Source: Halocaridina rubra (taxonomy: Eukaryota > Arthropoda > Malacostraca > Decapoda > Atyidae). Taken from it: 64,000 nucleotides of DNA. Made by a program: the position numbers and the translations under genes. The notes beneath the pieces were generated by a model. That model made no database searches. It was given only the letters and a program-made list of their open reading frames with translations, and was not told the DNA's origin. Positions 41,501 to 56,529 of the stretch are shown here, piece by piece (position 1 is the first letter of the stretch; every line of letters begins with the position of its first letter). Location: assembly GCA_037179515.1 (NCBI GenBank), contig JAXCGZ010011572.1, forward strand, positions 27,501 to 91,500, written 5' to 3'.

Positions 41501-41570
41501 CAGATTCCCCAACCTCACTCGTGGCATCATTTTAGCATTTAATTCAATTCCCAATCTCATTCGGGCCATG
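35600..41570. repeat. 12.6-kb displaced duplication, right copy (spans A2/B2 junction)
   Basis: This matches 23,000-28,970, including the A-to-B switch at 37,501 (24,895 in the left copy). One monomer is gained near 38,430-38,700 and one lost near 40,600, which together keep the offset at about 12,606. Similarity fades at about 41,570, after which type B continues. Confidence 0.78.
37048..37277 (-). repeat. 230-bp shortened monomer, copy 10
   Basis: Same deletion. It lies 12,604 bp after copy 5 and occupies the same place just before an A-to-B boundary. Confidence 0.88.
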
Positions 41571-44500
41571 AAATACAAATAAGCACATTACATATGTGAA
41601 AAGAAGAATCATTTTTTACCCCGACTGGCACTCGAACCTAGGAATTATGATTACTAAGTCAAGGCGCTACCACTACTCCACATAAGGTTAAAAGGAACCC
41701 AACCTTATAGCTTATATCTGCTATACTTAGGAATGAACGCATTCTAACTGAATGCCACTATGTTCATATTACAGATTCCCCAACCTCACTCGTGGCTTCA
41801 TTTTAGCATTTAATTCAATTCCCAATCTCATTCGGGCCATGAAATACAAATAAGCACATTACATATGTGAAAACATGAATAATTTTTTACCCCGAGTGGG
41901 ACTCGAACCTATGACTTATGATTACTAAGTCAACGCGCTACCACTACACCACAGAAGGTTAAATGGAATCCAACCTTATAGCTTATATCTGCTATACTTA
42001 GGAATGAATGCATTCTAACTGAATGCCACTATGTTCATATTACAGAATCCCCAACCTCACTCGTGGCTTCATTTTAGCATTTAATTCAAGTCCCAATCTC
42101 ATTCGGGCCATGAAATACAAATAATCACATTACATATGTGAAAATATGAATCATTTTTTACCCCAACCGGGACTCGAAACTAGGGCTTATTATTACTAAG
42201 TCAAGGTGCTACCACTACACCTCAGAAGGTTAAAAGGAATCCAACCTTATAGCTTATATCTGCTATACTTAGGAATGAACGCATTCTAATTGAATGCCAC
42301 TATGTTCATATTACAGATTCCCCAACCTCACTCGTGGCTTCATTTTAGCATTGAATTCAATTCCCAATCTCATTCGGGCCATGAAATACAAATAAGCACA
42401 TTACACATGTGAAAACATGAATCATTTTTTACCCCGACCGGCACTCGAACCTAGGACTTATGATTACTATGTCAAGGCGCTACCACTACACCACAGAAGG
42501 TTAAAAGGAATTCAACCTTATAGCTTATATCTGCTATACTTAGGAATGAACGCATTCTAACTGAATGCCACTATGTTCATATTACAGATTCCCCAACCTC
42601 ACTCGTGGCTTCATTTTAGCATTTAATTCAATTCCCAATCTCATTCGGGCAATTAAATACAAATAAGAACATTACATATGTGAAAACATGAATCATTTTT
42701 TACCCCGACCGGGACTCAAACGTAGGACTTATGATTACTAAGTCAAGGCGCTATCACTACACCACAGAAGGTTAAAAGGAATCCAACCTTATAGCTTATA
42801 TCTGCTATACTTAGGAATTAACGCATTCTAACTGAATGCCACTATGTTCATATTACAGATTCCCCAACCTCACTCGTGGCTTCATTTTAGCATTTAATTC
42901 AATTCCCAATCTCATTCGGGCCATGAAATACAAATAAGCACATTAAATATGTGAAAACATGAATAATTTTTTACCCCGACCGGGACTCAAACCTAGGACT
43001 TATGATTACTAAGTCAAGGCGCCACCACTACACCACAGAAGGTTAAAAGGAATCCATCCTTATAGCTCATATCTGCTATACTTAGGAATGAATGCATTCT
43101 AACTAAATGCCACTATGTTCATATTACAGATTCCCCAACCTCACTCGTGGCTTCATTTTAGCATTTAATTCAATTCCCAATCTTATTCGGGCCATGAAAT
43201 ACAAATAAGCACATTACATATGTGAAAACATGAATCATTTTTTACCCCGACCGGGACTCGAACCTAGGACTTATGATTACTAAGTCAAGGCCCTACCACT
43301 ACACCACATAAGGTTAAAAGGAACCCAACCTTATAGCTTATATCTGCTATACTTAGGAATGAACGCATTCTAACTGAATGCCACTATGTTCATATTACAG
43401 ATTCCCCAACCTCACTCGTGGCTTCATTTTAGCATTTAATTCAATTCCCAATCTCATTCGGGCCATGAAATACAAATAAGCACATTACATATGTGAAAAC
43501 ATGAATCATTTTTTACCCCGAGCGGGACTCGAACCTAGGAATTATGATTTCTAAGTCAACGCGCTACCACTACACCACAGAAGGTTAAATGGAATCCAAC
43601 CTTATAGCTTATATCTGCTATACTTAGGAATGAATGCATTCTAACTGAATGCCACTATGTTCATATTACAGATTCCCCAACCTCACTCGTGGCTTCATTT
43701 TAATATTGAATTCAATTCCCAATCTCATTCGGGCCATGAAATACAAATAAGCACATTACATATGTGAAAATATGAATAATTTTTTACCCCGAGCGGGACT
43801 CGAACCTAGGACTTATGATTACTAAGTCAAGGCCCTACCACTACACCACAGAAGGTTAAAAGGAATCCAACCTTATAGCTTATATCTGCTATACTTAGGA
43901 ATGAACGCATTCTAACTGAATGCCACTATGCTCATATTCCAGATTCCCCAACCTCACTCGTGGCTTCATTTTAGCATTTAATTCAATTCCCATTCTCATT
44001 TGGGCCATGAAATACAAATAAGCACATTACATATGTGAAAACATGAATCATTTTTTAACCCGACCGGCACTCGAACCTAGGACTTATGATTACTAAGTCG
44101 AGGCGCTACCACTACACCACAGAAGGTTAAAAGGAATCCAACCTTATAGCCTATATCTGCTATACTTAGGAATAAACGCATTCTAACTGAATGCCACTAT
44201 GTTCATATTACAGATTCCCCAACCTCACTCGTGGCTTCATTTTAGCATTGAATTCAATTCCCAATCTCATTCGGGCCATGAAATACAAATAAGCACATTA
44301 CATATGTGAAAACATGAATCATTTTTTACCCCAACCGTGACTCAAGCCTAGGACTTATGACTACTAAGTCAAGGCGCTACCACTACACCACAGAAGGTTA
44401 AAAGGAATCCAACCTTATAGCTTATATCTGCTATACTTAGGAATGAATGCATTCTAACTGAATGCCACTATGTTCATATTACAGATTCCCCAACCTCACT

Positions 44501-47500
44501 CGTGGCTTCATTTTAGCATTTAATTCAAGTCCCGATCTCATTCGGGCCATTAAATACAAATAAGAACATTACATATGTGAAAACATGAATCATTTTTTAC
44601 CCGGACCGGGACTCGAACCTAGGACTTATGATTACTAAGTCAAGGCGCTACCACTACACCTCAGAAGGTTAAAAGGAATCCAACCTTATAGCTTATATCT
44701 GCTATACTTAGGAATGAACGCATTCTAACTGAATGCCACTATGCTCATATTACTGATTCCCCAACCTCACTCGTGGCTTCATTTTAGCATTTAATTCAAT
44801 TCCCAATCTCATTCGGGCCATGAAATACAAATAAGCACATTACATATGTGAAAACATGAATAAATTTTTACCCCGACCGGGACTCGAACCTAGGACTTAT
44901 GATTACTAAGTCAAGGCGCCACCACTACACCTCAGAAGGTTAAAAGGAATCCAACCTTATAGCTTATATCTTCTATACTTAGGAATGAACGCATTCTAAC
45001 TGAATGCCACTATGTTCATATTACAGATTCCCCAACCTCACTCGTGGCTTCATTTTAGCATTTAATTCAATTCCCAATCTCATTCGGGCCATTAAATACA
45101 AATAAGAACATTACATATGTGAAAACATGAATAATTTTTTACCTCGACCGGGACTCAAACGTAGGACTTATGATTACTAAGTCAAGGCGCTACCACTACA
45201 CCACAGAAGGTTAAAAGGAATCCAACCTTATAACTTATATCTGCTATACTTAGGAATTAACGCATTCTAACTGAATGCCACTATGTTCATATTACAGATT
45301 CCCCAACCTCACTCGTGGCTTCATTTTAGCATTTAATTCAATTCCCAATCTCATTCGGGCCATGAAATACAAATAAGCACATTACATATGTGAAAACATG
45401 AATCATTTTTTATCCCGACCGTGACTCAAACCTAGGACTTATGATTACTAAGTCAAGGCGCTACCACTACACCACAGAAGGTTAAAAGGAATCCAACCTT
45501 ATAGCTCATATCTGCTATACTTAGGAATGAATGCATTCTAACTGAATGCCACTATGTTCATATTACAGATTCCCCAACCTCACTCGTGGCTTCATTTTAG
45601 CATTTAATTCAATTCCCAATCTTATTCGGGCTATGAAATACAAATAAGCACATTACATATGTGAAAACATGAATCATTTTTTACCCCGACCGGGACTCGA
45701 ACCTAGGACTTATGATTACTAAGTCAAGGCCCTGCCACTACACCACATAAGGTTAAAAGGAACCCAACCTTATAGCTTATATCTGCTATACTTAGGAATG
45801 AACGCATTCTAACTGAATGCCACTATGTTCATATTACAGATTCCCCAACCTCACTCGTGGCTTCATTTTAGCATTTAATTCAATTCCCAATCTCATTCGG
45901 GCCATGAAATACAAATAAGCACATTACATATGTGAAAACATGAATCATTTTTTACCCCGAGCGGGACTCGAGCCTAGGAATTATGATTACTAAGTCAACG
46001 CGCTACCACTACACCACAGAAGGTTAAATGGAATCCAACCTTATAGCTTATATCTGCTATACTTAGGAATGAATGCATTCTAACTGAATGCCACTATGTT
46101 CATATTACAGATTCCCCAACCTCACTCGTGGCTTCATTTTAGCATTTAATTCAAGTCCCAATCTCATTCGGGCCATGAAATACAAATAATCACATTACAT
46201 ATGTGAAAACATGAATCATTTTTTACCCCAACCGGGACTCGAACCTAGGGCTTATCATTACTAAGTCAAGGCGCTACCACTACACCTCAGAAGGTTAAAA
46301 GGAATCCAACCTTATAGCTTATATCATCTATACTTAGGAATGAACGCATTCTAATTGAATGCCACTATGTTCATAATACAGATTCCCCAACCTCACTCGT
46401 GGCTTCATTTTAGCATTTAATTCAATTCCCAATCTCATTCGGGCCATGAAATACAAATAAGCACATTACATATGTGAAATCATGAATCATTTTTTACCCC
46501 GACCGGCACTCAAACCTAGGACTTATGATTACTAAGTCAAGGCGCTACCACTACACCACAGAAGGTTAAAAGGAATCCAACCTTATAGCTTATATCTGCT
46601 ATACTTAGGAATGAACGCATTCTAACTGAATGCCACTATGTTCATATTACAGATTCCCCAACCTCACTCGTGGCTTCATTTTAGCATTTAATTCAATTCC
46701 CAATCTCATTCGGGCCATGAAATACAAATAAGCACATTAGATATGTGAAAACATGACTCATTTTTTACCCCGACCGCCACTTGAACCTAGGACTTATGAT
46801 TACTAAGTCAAGGCGCTACCATTACAACACAGAAGGTTAAAAGGAATCCAACCTTATAGCTTATATCTGCTATACTTAGGAATGAACACATTCTAACTGA
46901 ATGCCACAATGTTCATATTACAGATTCCCCAACCTCACTCGTGGCTTCAATTTAGTATTTAATGCAAGTCCCAATCTCATTCGGGCCATGAAATACAAAT
47001 AAGCACATTACATATGTGAAATCATGAATCATTTTTTACCCCAACCGGGAGTCGAACCTAGGACTTATGATTACTAAGTCAAGGCGCTACCACTACACCT
47101 CAGAAGGTTAAAAGGAATCCAACCTTATAGCTTATATCTGCTATACTTAGGAATGAACGCATTCTAACTGAATGCCACTCTGTTCATATTACAGATTCCC
47201 CAACCTCACTCGTGGCTTCATTTTAGCATTTAATTCAATTCCCAATCTCATTCGGGCCATGAAATACAAATAATCACATTACATATGTGAAAACATGAAT
47301 CATTTTTTACCCCGACCGGCACTCGAACCTAGGACTTATGATTACTAAGTCAAGGCGCTACCACTACACCACAGAAGGTTAAAAGGAATCCAACCTTATA
47401 GCTTATATCTGCTATACTTAGGAATGAACGCATTCTAACTGAATGCCACTATGTTCATATTACAGATTCCCCAACCTCACTCGTGGCTTCATTTTAGCAT

Positions 47501-48915
47501 TTAATTCAATTCCCAATCTCATTCATGCCATGAAATACAAATAAGCACATTACATATGTGAAAACATGAATAATTTTTTACCCCAACCGGGACTCGAACC
47601 TAGGACTTATGATTACTAAGTCAAGGCGCTACCATTACACCACAGAAGGTTAAAAGGAATCCAACCTTATAACTTATATCTGCTATACTTATAAGTGAAT
47701 GCATTCTAACTGAATGCCACTATGTTTTTATTACAGATTCCCCAACCTCACTCGTGGCTTCATTTTAGCATTTAATTCAATTCCCAATCTCATTCGGGCC
47801 ATTAAATACAAATAAGCACATTACATATGTGAAAACATGAATAATTTTTCACCCCGACAAGCACTCGAACCTAGGACTTATGATTACTAAGTCAAGGCGC
47901 TATCACTACACCACAGAAGGTTAAAAGGAATCCAACCTTATAGCTTATATCTGCTATACTTAGGAATGAATGCATTCTAACTGAATGCCACTATGTTCAT
48001 ATTACAGATTCCCCAACCTCACTCGTGGCTTCATTTTAGCATTTAATTCAAGTCCCAATCTCATTCGGGCCATGAAATACAAATAAGCACATTACATATG
48101 TGAAAACATGAATCATTTTTTACCCCAACCGGCACTCGAACCTAGGACTTATGATTACTAAGTCAAGGCGCTACCACTACACCACGGAAGGTTAAAAGGA
48201 ATCCAACCTTATAGCTTATATCTGCTATACTTAGGAATGAACACATTCTAACTGAATGCCACTATGTTCATATTACAGATTCCCCAACCTCACTCGTGGC
48301 TTCATTTTAGCATTTAATTCAATTCCCAATCTCATTCATGCCATGAAATGCAAATTAGCACATTACATATGTGAAAACATTAATCATTTTTTACCCCAAC
48401 CGGGACTCGAACCTAGGACTTATGATTACTAAGTCAAGGCGCTACCATTACACCACAGAAGGTTAAAAGGAATCCAACCTTATAACTTATATCTGCTATA
48501 CTTATAAATGAATGCATTCTAACTGAATGCCACTATGTTTTTATTACAGATTCCCCAACCTCACTCGTGGCTTCATTTTAGCATTTAATTCAATTCCCAA
48601 TCTCATTCGGGCCATTAAATACAAATAAAAACATTACATATGTGAAAACATGAATAATTTTTCACCCTGACAGGCACTCGAACCTAGGACTTATGATTAC
48701 TAAGTCAAGGCGCTATCACTACACCACAGAAGGTTAAAAGGAATCCAACCTTATAGCTTATATCTGCTATACTTAGGAATGAATGCATTCTAACTGAATG
48801 CCACTATGTTCATATTACAGATTCCCCAACCTCACTCGTGGCTTCATTTTAGCATTTAATTCAAGTCCCAATCTCATTCGGGCCATGAAATACAAATAAG
48901 CACATTACATATGTG

Positions 48916-48919
48916 AAAA
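48916..48919 (-). terminator. Candidate Pol III terminator (TTTT) downstream of the tRNA-like segment
   Basis: The plus-strand gaaaac gives GTTTTC on the minus strand, about 15 nt past the end of the tRNA-like segment. The same tetramer recurs in nearly every monomer. Four T is the minimal Pol III stop and is often leaky, so read-through is possible. Not shown to be used. Confidence 0.45.
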
Positions 48920-48934
48920 CATGAATCATTTTTT

Positions 48935-49205
48935 ACCCCGACCGGGACTCGAACCTAGGACTTATGATTACTAAGTCAAGGCGCTACCACTACACCACAG
49001 AAGGTTAAAAGGAATCCAACCTTATAGCTTATATCTGCTATACTTAGGAATGAACGCATTCTAACTGAATGCCACTATGTTCATATTACAGATTCCCCAA
49101 CCTCACTCGTGGCTTCATTTTAGCATTTAATTCAATTCCCAATCTCATTCGGGCCATTAAATACAAATAAGAACATTACATATGTGAAAACATTAATCAT
49201 TTTGT
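48935..49205 (-). repeat. Representative type B monomer, 271 bp
   Basis: The tRNA-like part lies at 48935-49006, with B box at 48945-48955 and A box at 48987-48997 (minus strand). A perfect 6-bp hairpin GCATTC/TAACT/GAATGC lies at 49056-49072. Downstream on the minus strand, outside this unit, a TTTT (48916-48919) sits next to the palindrome ACATATGT (48907-48914). A Pol III transcript from the tRNA-like start to this T-run would be about 90-100 nt. Confidence 0.85.
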
Positions 49206-51104
49206 ACCCCGACCGGGACTCAAACGTAGGACTTATGATTACTAAGTCAAGGCGCTACCACTACACCACAGAAGGTTAAAAGGAATCCAACCTTATAGCT
49301 TATATCTGCTATATTTAGGAATGAACGCATTCTAACTGAATTCCATTATGCTCATATTACTGATTCCCCAACCTCACTCGTGGCTTCATTTTAGCATTTA
49401 ATTCAATTCCCAATCTCATTCGGGCCATGAAATACAAATAAGCACATTACATATGTGAAAACATGAATAATTTTTTACCCCGACCGGGACTCGAACCTAG
49501 GACTTATGATTACTAAGTCAAGGTGCCACCACTACACCTCAGAAGGTTAAAAGGAATCCAACCTTATAGCTTATATCTGCTATACTTAGGAATGAACGCA
49601 TTCTAACTGAATGCCACTATGTTCATATTACAGATTCCCCAACCTCACTCGTGGCTTCATTTTAGCATTTAATTCAATTCCCAATCTCATTCGGGCCATT
49701 AAATACAAATAAGAACATTACATATGTGAAAACAAGAATAATTTTTTACCCCGACAGGGACTCAAACGTAGGACTTATGATTACTAAGTCAAGGCGCTAC
49801 CACTACACCACAGAAGGTTAAAAGGAATCCAACCTTATAGCTTATATCTGCTATACTTAGGAATTAACGCATTCTAACTGAATGCCTCTATGTTCATATT
49901 ACAGATTCCCCAACCTCACTCGTGGCTTCATTTTAGCATTTAATTCAATTCCCAATCTCATTCGGGCCATGAAATACAAATAAGCACATTACATATGTGA
50001 AAACATGAATCATTTTTCACCCCGACCATGACTCAAACCTAGGACTTATGATTACTAAGTCAAGGCGCCACCACTACACCACAGAAGGTTAAAAGGAATC
50101 CAACCTTATAGCTCATATCTCCTATACTTAGGAATGAATGCATTCTAACTGAATGCCACTATGTTCATATTACAGATTCCCCAACCTCACTCGTGGCTTC
50201 ATTTTAGCATTTAATTCAATTCCCAATCTTATTCGGGCTATGAAATACAAATAAGCACATTACATATGTGAAAACATGAATCATTTTTCACACCGACCGG
50301 GACTCGAACCTAGGACTTATGATTACTAAGTCAAGGCGCTACCACTACACCACATAAGGTTAAAAGGAACCCAACCTTATAGCTTATATCTGCTATACTT
50401 AGGAATGAACGCATTCTAACTGAATGCCACCATGTTCATATTACAGATTCCCCAACCTCACTCGTGGCTTCATTTTAGCATTTAATTCAATTCCCAATCT
50501 CATTCGGGCCATGAAATACAAATAAGCACATTACATATGTGAAAACATGAATCACTTTTTACCCCGACCGGCACTCGAACCTAGGACTTATGATTACTAA
50601 GTCAAGGCGCTACCACTACACCACAGAAGGTTAAAAGGAATCCAACCTTATAGCTTATATCTGCTATACTTAGGAATGAATGCATTCTAACTGAATGCCA
50701 CTATGTTCATATTACAGATTCCCCAACCTCACTCATGGCTTCATTTTAGCATTTAATTCAATTCCCAATCTTATTCGGGCTATGAAATACAAATAAGCAC
50801 ATTACATATGTGAAAACATGAATCATTTTTTACCCCGACCGGGACTCGAACCTAGGACTTATGATTACTAAGTCAAGGCGCTACCACTACACCACATAAG
50901 GTTAAAAGGAACCCAACCTTATAGCTTATATCTGCTATACTTAGGAATGATCGCATTCTAACTGAATGCCACTATGTTCATATTACAGATTCCCCAACCT
51001 CACTCGTGGCTTCATTTTAGCATTTAATACAATTCCCAATATCATTCGGGCCATGAAATTACCAAATAAGCATATTACATATGTGAAAACATGAATCATT
51101 CTTT

Positions 51105-54087
51105 ACGCCGACCGGGACTCGAACCTATGACTTATGATTATTAAGTCAAGGCGCTACCACTACACCACAGAAGGTTAAAAGGAATCCAACCTTATAGCTT
51201 ATATCATCTATACTTAGGAATGAACGCATTCTAATTGAATGCCACTATGTTCATAATACAGATTCCCCAACCTCACTCGTGGCTTCATTTTAGCATTTAA
51301 TTCAATTCCCAATCTCATTCGGGCCATGAAATACAAATAAGCACATTACATATGTGAAAACATGAATCATTTTTTACCCCGATCGGCACTCGAACCTAGG
51401 ACTTATGATTACTAAGTCAAGGAGCTACCACTACACCACAGAAGGTTAAAAGGAATCCAACCTTATAGCTTATATCTGCTATACTTAGGAATGAACGCAT
51501 TCTAACTGAATGCCACTATGTTCATATTACAGATTCCCCAACCTCACTCGTGGCTTCATTTTAGCATTTAATTCAATTCCCAATCTCATTCGGGCCATGA
51601 AATACAAATAAGAACATTACATATGTGAAAACATGAATCATTTTTTACCCCGACCGCCACTTGAACCTAGGACTTATGATTACTAAGTCAAGGCGCTACC
51701 ATTACACCACAGAAGGTTAAAAGGAATCCAACCTTATAGCTTATATCTGGCATACTTAGGAATGAACACATTCTAACTGAATGCCACTATGTTTTTATTA
51801 CAGATTCCCCAACCTCACTCGTGGCTTCAATTTAGTATTTAATTCAAGTCCCAATCTCATTCGGGCCATGAAATACAAATAAGCACATTACATATGTGAA
51901 GACATGAATCATTTTTTACCCCGACCGGCACTCGAACCTAGGACTTATGATTACTAAGTCAAGGCGCTACCACTACACCACAGAAGGTTAAAAGGAATCC
52001 AACCTTATAGCTTATATCTGCTATACTTAGGAATGAACGCATTCTAACTGAATGCCACTATGTTCATATTACAGATTCGCCAACCTTACTCGTGGCTTCA
52101 TTTTAGCATTTAATTCAATTCCCAATCTCATTCATGCCATGAAATACAAATAAGCACATTACATATGTGAAAACATTAATAATTTTTTACCCCAACCGGG
52201 ACTCGAACCTAGGACTTATGATTACTAAGTCAAGGCGCTACCATTACACCACAGAAGGTTAAAAGGAATCCAACCTTATAACTTATATCTGCTATACTTA
52301 TAAATGAACGCATTCTAACTGAATGCTACTATGTTTTTATTACAGATTCCCCAACCTCACTCGTGGCTTCATTTTAGCATTTAATTCAATTCCCAATCTC
52401 ATTCGGGCCATTAAATACAAATAAGCACATTACATATGTGAAAACATGAATAATTTTTCACCCCGACAGGCACTCGAACCTAGGACTTATGATTACTAAG
52501 TCAAGGCGCTATCACTACACCACAGAAGGTTAAAAGGAATCCAACCTTATAGCTTATATCTGCTATACTTAGGAATGAATGCATTCTAACTGAATGCCAC
52601 TATGTTCATATTACAGATTCCCCAACCTCACTCGTGGCTTCATTTTAGCATTTAATTCAAGTCCCAATCTCATTCGGGCCATGAAATACAAATAAGCACA
52701 TTACATATGTGAAAACATGAATCATTTTTTACCCCGACCGGGACTCGAACCTAGGACTTATGATTACTAAGTCAAGGCGCTACCACTAAACCACAGAAGG
52801 TTAAAAGGAATCCAACCTTATAGCTTATATCTGCTATACTTAGGAATGAACGCATTCTAACTGAATGCCACTATGTTCATATTACAGATTCCCCAACCTC
52901 ACTCGTGGCTTCATTTTAGCATTTAATTCAATTTCCAATCTCATTCGGGCCATTAAATACAAATAAGAACATTACATATGTGAAAACATTAATCATTTTT
53001 TACCCCGACCGGGACTCAAACGTAGGACTTATGATTACTAAGTCAAGGCGCTACCACTACACCACAGAAGGTTAAAAGGAATCCAACCTTATAGCTTATA
53101 TCTGCTATACTTAGGAATGAACGCATTCTAACTGAATGCCACTATGTTCATATTACAGATTCCCCAACCTCACTCGTGGCTTCATTTTAGCATTGAATTC
53201 AATTCCCAATCTCATTCGGGCCATGAAATACAAATAAGCACATTACATATGTGAAAACAGGAATAATTTTTTACCCCAACCGGAACTCGAACCTAGGACT
53301 TATGATTACTAAGTCAAGGCGCTACCACTACACCACAGAAGGTTAAAAGGAATCCAACCTTATAGCTTATATCTGCTATACTTAGGAATGAACGCATTCT
53401 AACTGAATGCCACTATGTTCATATTACAGATTCCCCAACCTCACTCGTGGCTTCATTTTACCATTTAATTCAATTCCCAATCTCATTCGGGCCATGAAAT
53501 ACAAATAAGCACATTACATATGTGAAAACATGAATAATTTTTTACCCCGACCGGCACTCGAACCTAGGACTTATGATTACTAAGTCAAGGCGCTACCACT
53601 ACACCACAGAAGGTTAAAAGGAATCCAACCTTATAGCTTATATCTGCTATACTTAGGAATGAATGTATTCTAACTGAATGCCACTATGTTCATATTACAG
53701 ATTCCCCAACCTCACTCATGGCTTCATTTTAGCATTTAATTCAATTCCCAATCTTATTCGGGCTATGAAATACAAATAAGCACATTACATATGTGAAAAC
53801 ATGAATCATTTTTTACCCCGACCGGGACTCGAACCTAGGACTTATGATTACTAAGTCAAGGCGCTACCACTACACCACATAAGGTTAAAAGGAACCCAAC
53901 CTTATAGCTTATATCTGCTATACTTAGGAATGATCGCATTCTAACTGAATGCCACTATGTTCATATTACAGATTCCCCAACCTCACTCGTGGCTTCATTT
54001 TAGCATTTAATACAATTCCCAATATCATTCGGGCCATGAAATTACCAAATAAGCATATTACATATGTGAAAACATGAATCATTCTTT
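51105..54087. repeat. Higher-order repeat H1 (11 monomers, 2,983 bp)
   Basis: This starts at the private variant acgccgaccggg with gattattaagtc. It is followed by atatcatctatac (51,201) and other marked monomers. It is less regular than H3 and H4. Confidence 0.75.
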
Positions 54088-56529
54088 ACGCCGACCGGGA
54101 CTCGAACCTATGACTTATGATTATTAAGTCAAGGCGCTACCACTACACCACAGAAGGTTAAAAGTAATCCAACCTTATAGCTTATATCTGCTATACTTAG
54201 GAATGAACGCATTCTAACTGAATGCCACTATGCTCATATTACAGATTCCCCAACCTCACTCGTGGCTTCATTTTAGCATTTAATTCAATTCCCAATATCA
54301 TTCGGGCCATGAAATGACCAAATAAGCACATTACATATGTGAAAACATGAATCATTCCTTACCCCGACTGGGACTCGAACCTAGGACTTATGATTACTAA
54401 GTCAAGGCGCTACCACTACACCACAGAAGGTTAAAAGGAATCCAACCTTATAGCTTATATCTGCTATACTTAGGAATGAACGCATTCTAACTGAATGCCA
54501 CTATGTTCATATTACAGATACCCCAACCTCACTCGTGGCTTCATTTTAGCATTTAATTCAATTCCCAATCTCATTCGGGCCATGAAATACAAATAAGCAC
54601 ATTACATATGTGAAAACATGAATCATTTTTTACCCCGAGCGGGACTCGAACCTAGGATTTATGATTACTAAGTCAACGCGCTACCACTACACCACAGAAG
54701 GTTAAATGGAATCCAACCTTATAGCTTATATCTGCTATACTTAGGAATGAATGCATTCTAACTGAATGCCACTATGTTCATATTACAGATTCCCCAACCT
54801 CACTCGTGGCTTCATTTTAGCATTTAATTCAAGTCCCAATCTCATTCGGGCCATGAAATACAAATAATCACATTACATATGTGAAAACATGAATCATTTT
54901 TTACCCCAACCGGGACTCGAACCTAGGGCTTATCATTACTAAGTCAAGGCGCTACCACTACACCTCAGAAGGTTAAAAGGAATCCAACCTTATAGCTTAT
55001 ATCATCTATACTTAGGAATGAACGCATTCTAATTGAATGCCACTATGTTCATAATACAGATTCCCCAACCTCACTCGTGGCTTCATTTTAGCATTTAATT
55101 CAATTCCCAATCTCATTCGGGCCATGAAATACAAATAAGAACATTACATATGTGAAAACATGAATCATTTTTTACCCCGACCGGCACTCAAACCTAGGAC
55201 TTATGATTACTAAGTCAAGGCGCTACCACTACACCACAGAAGGTTAAAAGGAATCCAACCTTATAGCTTATATCTGCTATACTTAGGAATGAACGCATTC
55301 TAACTGAATGCCACTATGTTCATATTACAGATTCCCCAACCTCACTCGTGGCTTCATTTTAGCATTTAATTCAATTCCCAATCTCATTCGGGCCATGAAA
55401 TACAAATAAGCACATTACATATGTGAAAACATGAATCATTTTTTACCCCGACCGCCACTTGAACCTAGGACTTATGATTACTAAGTCAAGGCGCTACCAT
55501 TACAACACAGAAGGTTAAAAGGAATCCAACCTTATAGCTTATATCTGGTATACTTAGGAATGAACACATTCTAACTGAATGCCACTATGTTCATATTACA
55601 GATTCCCCAACCTCACTCGTGGCTTCAATTTAGTATTTAATGCAAGTCCCAATCTCATTCGGGCCATGAAATACAAATAAGCACATTACATATGTGAAAT
55701 CATGAATCATTTTTTACCCCAACCGGGAGTCGAACCTAGGACTTATGATTACTAAGTCAAGGTGCTACCACTACACCTCAGAAGGTTAAAAGGAATCCAA
55801 CCTTATAGCTTATATCTGCTATACTTAGGAATGAACGCATTCTAACTGAATGCCACTCTGTTCATATTACAGATTCCCAACCTCACTCGTGGCTTCATTT
55901 TAGCATTTAATTCAATTCCCAATCTCATTCGGGCCATGAAATACAAATAAGCACATTACATATGTGAAAACATGAATAATTTTTTACCCCGACCGGCACT
56001 CGAACCTAGGACTTATGATTACTAAGTCAAGGCGCTACCACTACACCACAGAAGGTTAAAAGGAATCCAACCTTATAGCTTATATCTGCTATACTTAGGA
56101 ATGAACGCATTCTAACTGAATGCCACTATGTTCATATTACAGATTCCCCAACCTCACTCATGGCTTCATTTTAGCATTTAATTCAATTCCCAATCTTATT
56201 CGGGCTATGAAATACAAATAAGCACATTACATATGTGAAAACATGAATCATTTTTTACCCCGACCGGGACTCGAACCTAGGACTTATGATTACTAAGTCA
56301 AGGCGCTACCACTACACCACATAAGGTTAAAAGGAACCCAACCTTATAGCTTATATCTGCTATACTTAGGAATGATCGCATTCTAACTGAATGCCACTAT
56401 GTTCATATTACAGATTCCCCAACCTCACTCGTGGCTTCATTTTAGCATTTAATACAATTCCCAATATCATTCGGGCCATGAAATTACCAAATAAGCATAT
56501 TACATATGTGAAAACATGAATCATTCTTT
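54088..56529. repeat. Higher-order repeat H2 (9 monomers, 2,442 bp)
   Basis: Same starting marker, and the same order of variants as H3 but three monomers shorter; the units with cataacttat and caagcactcg are missing. Confidence 0.8.
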
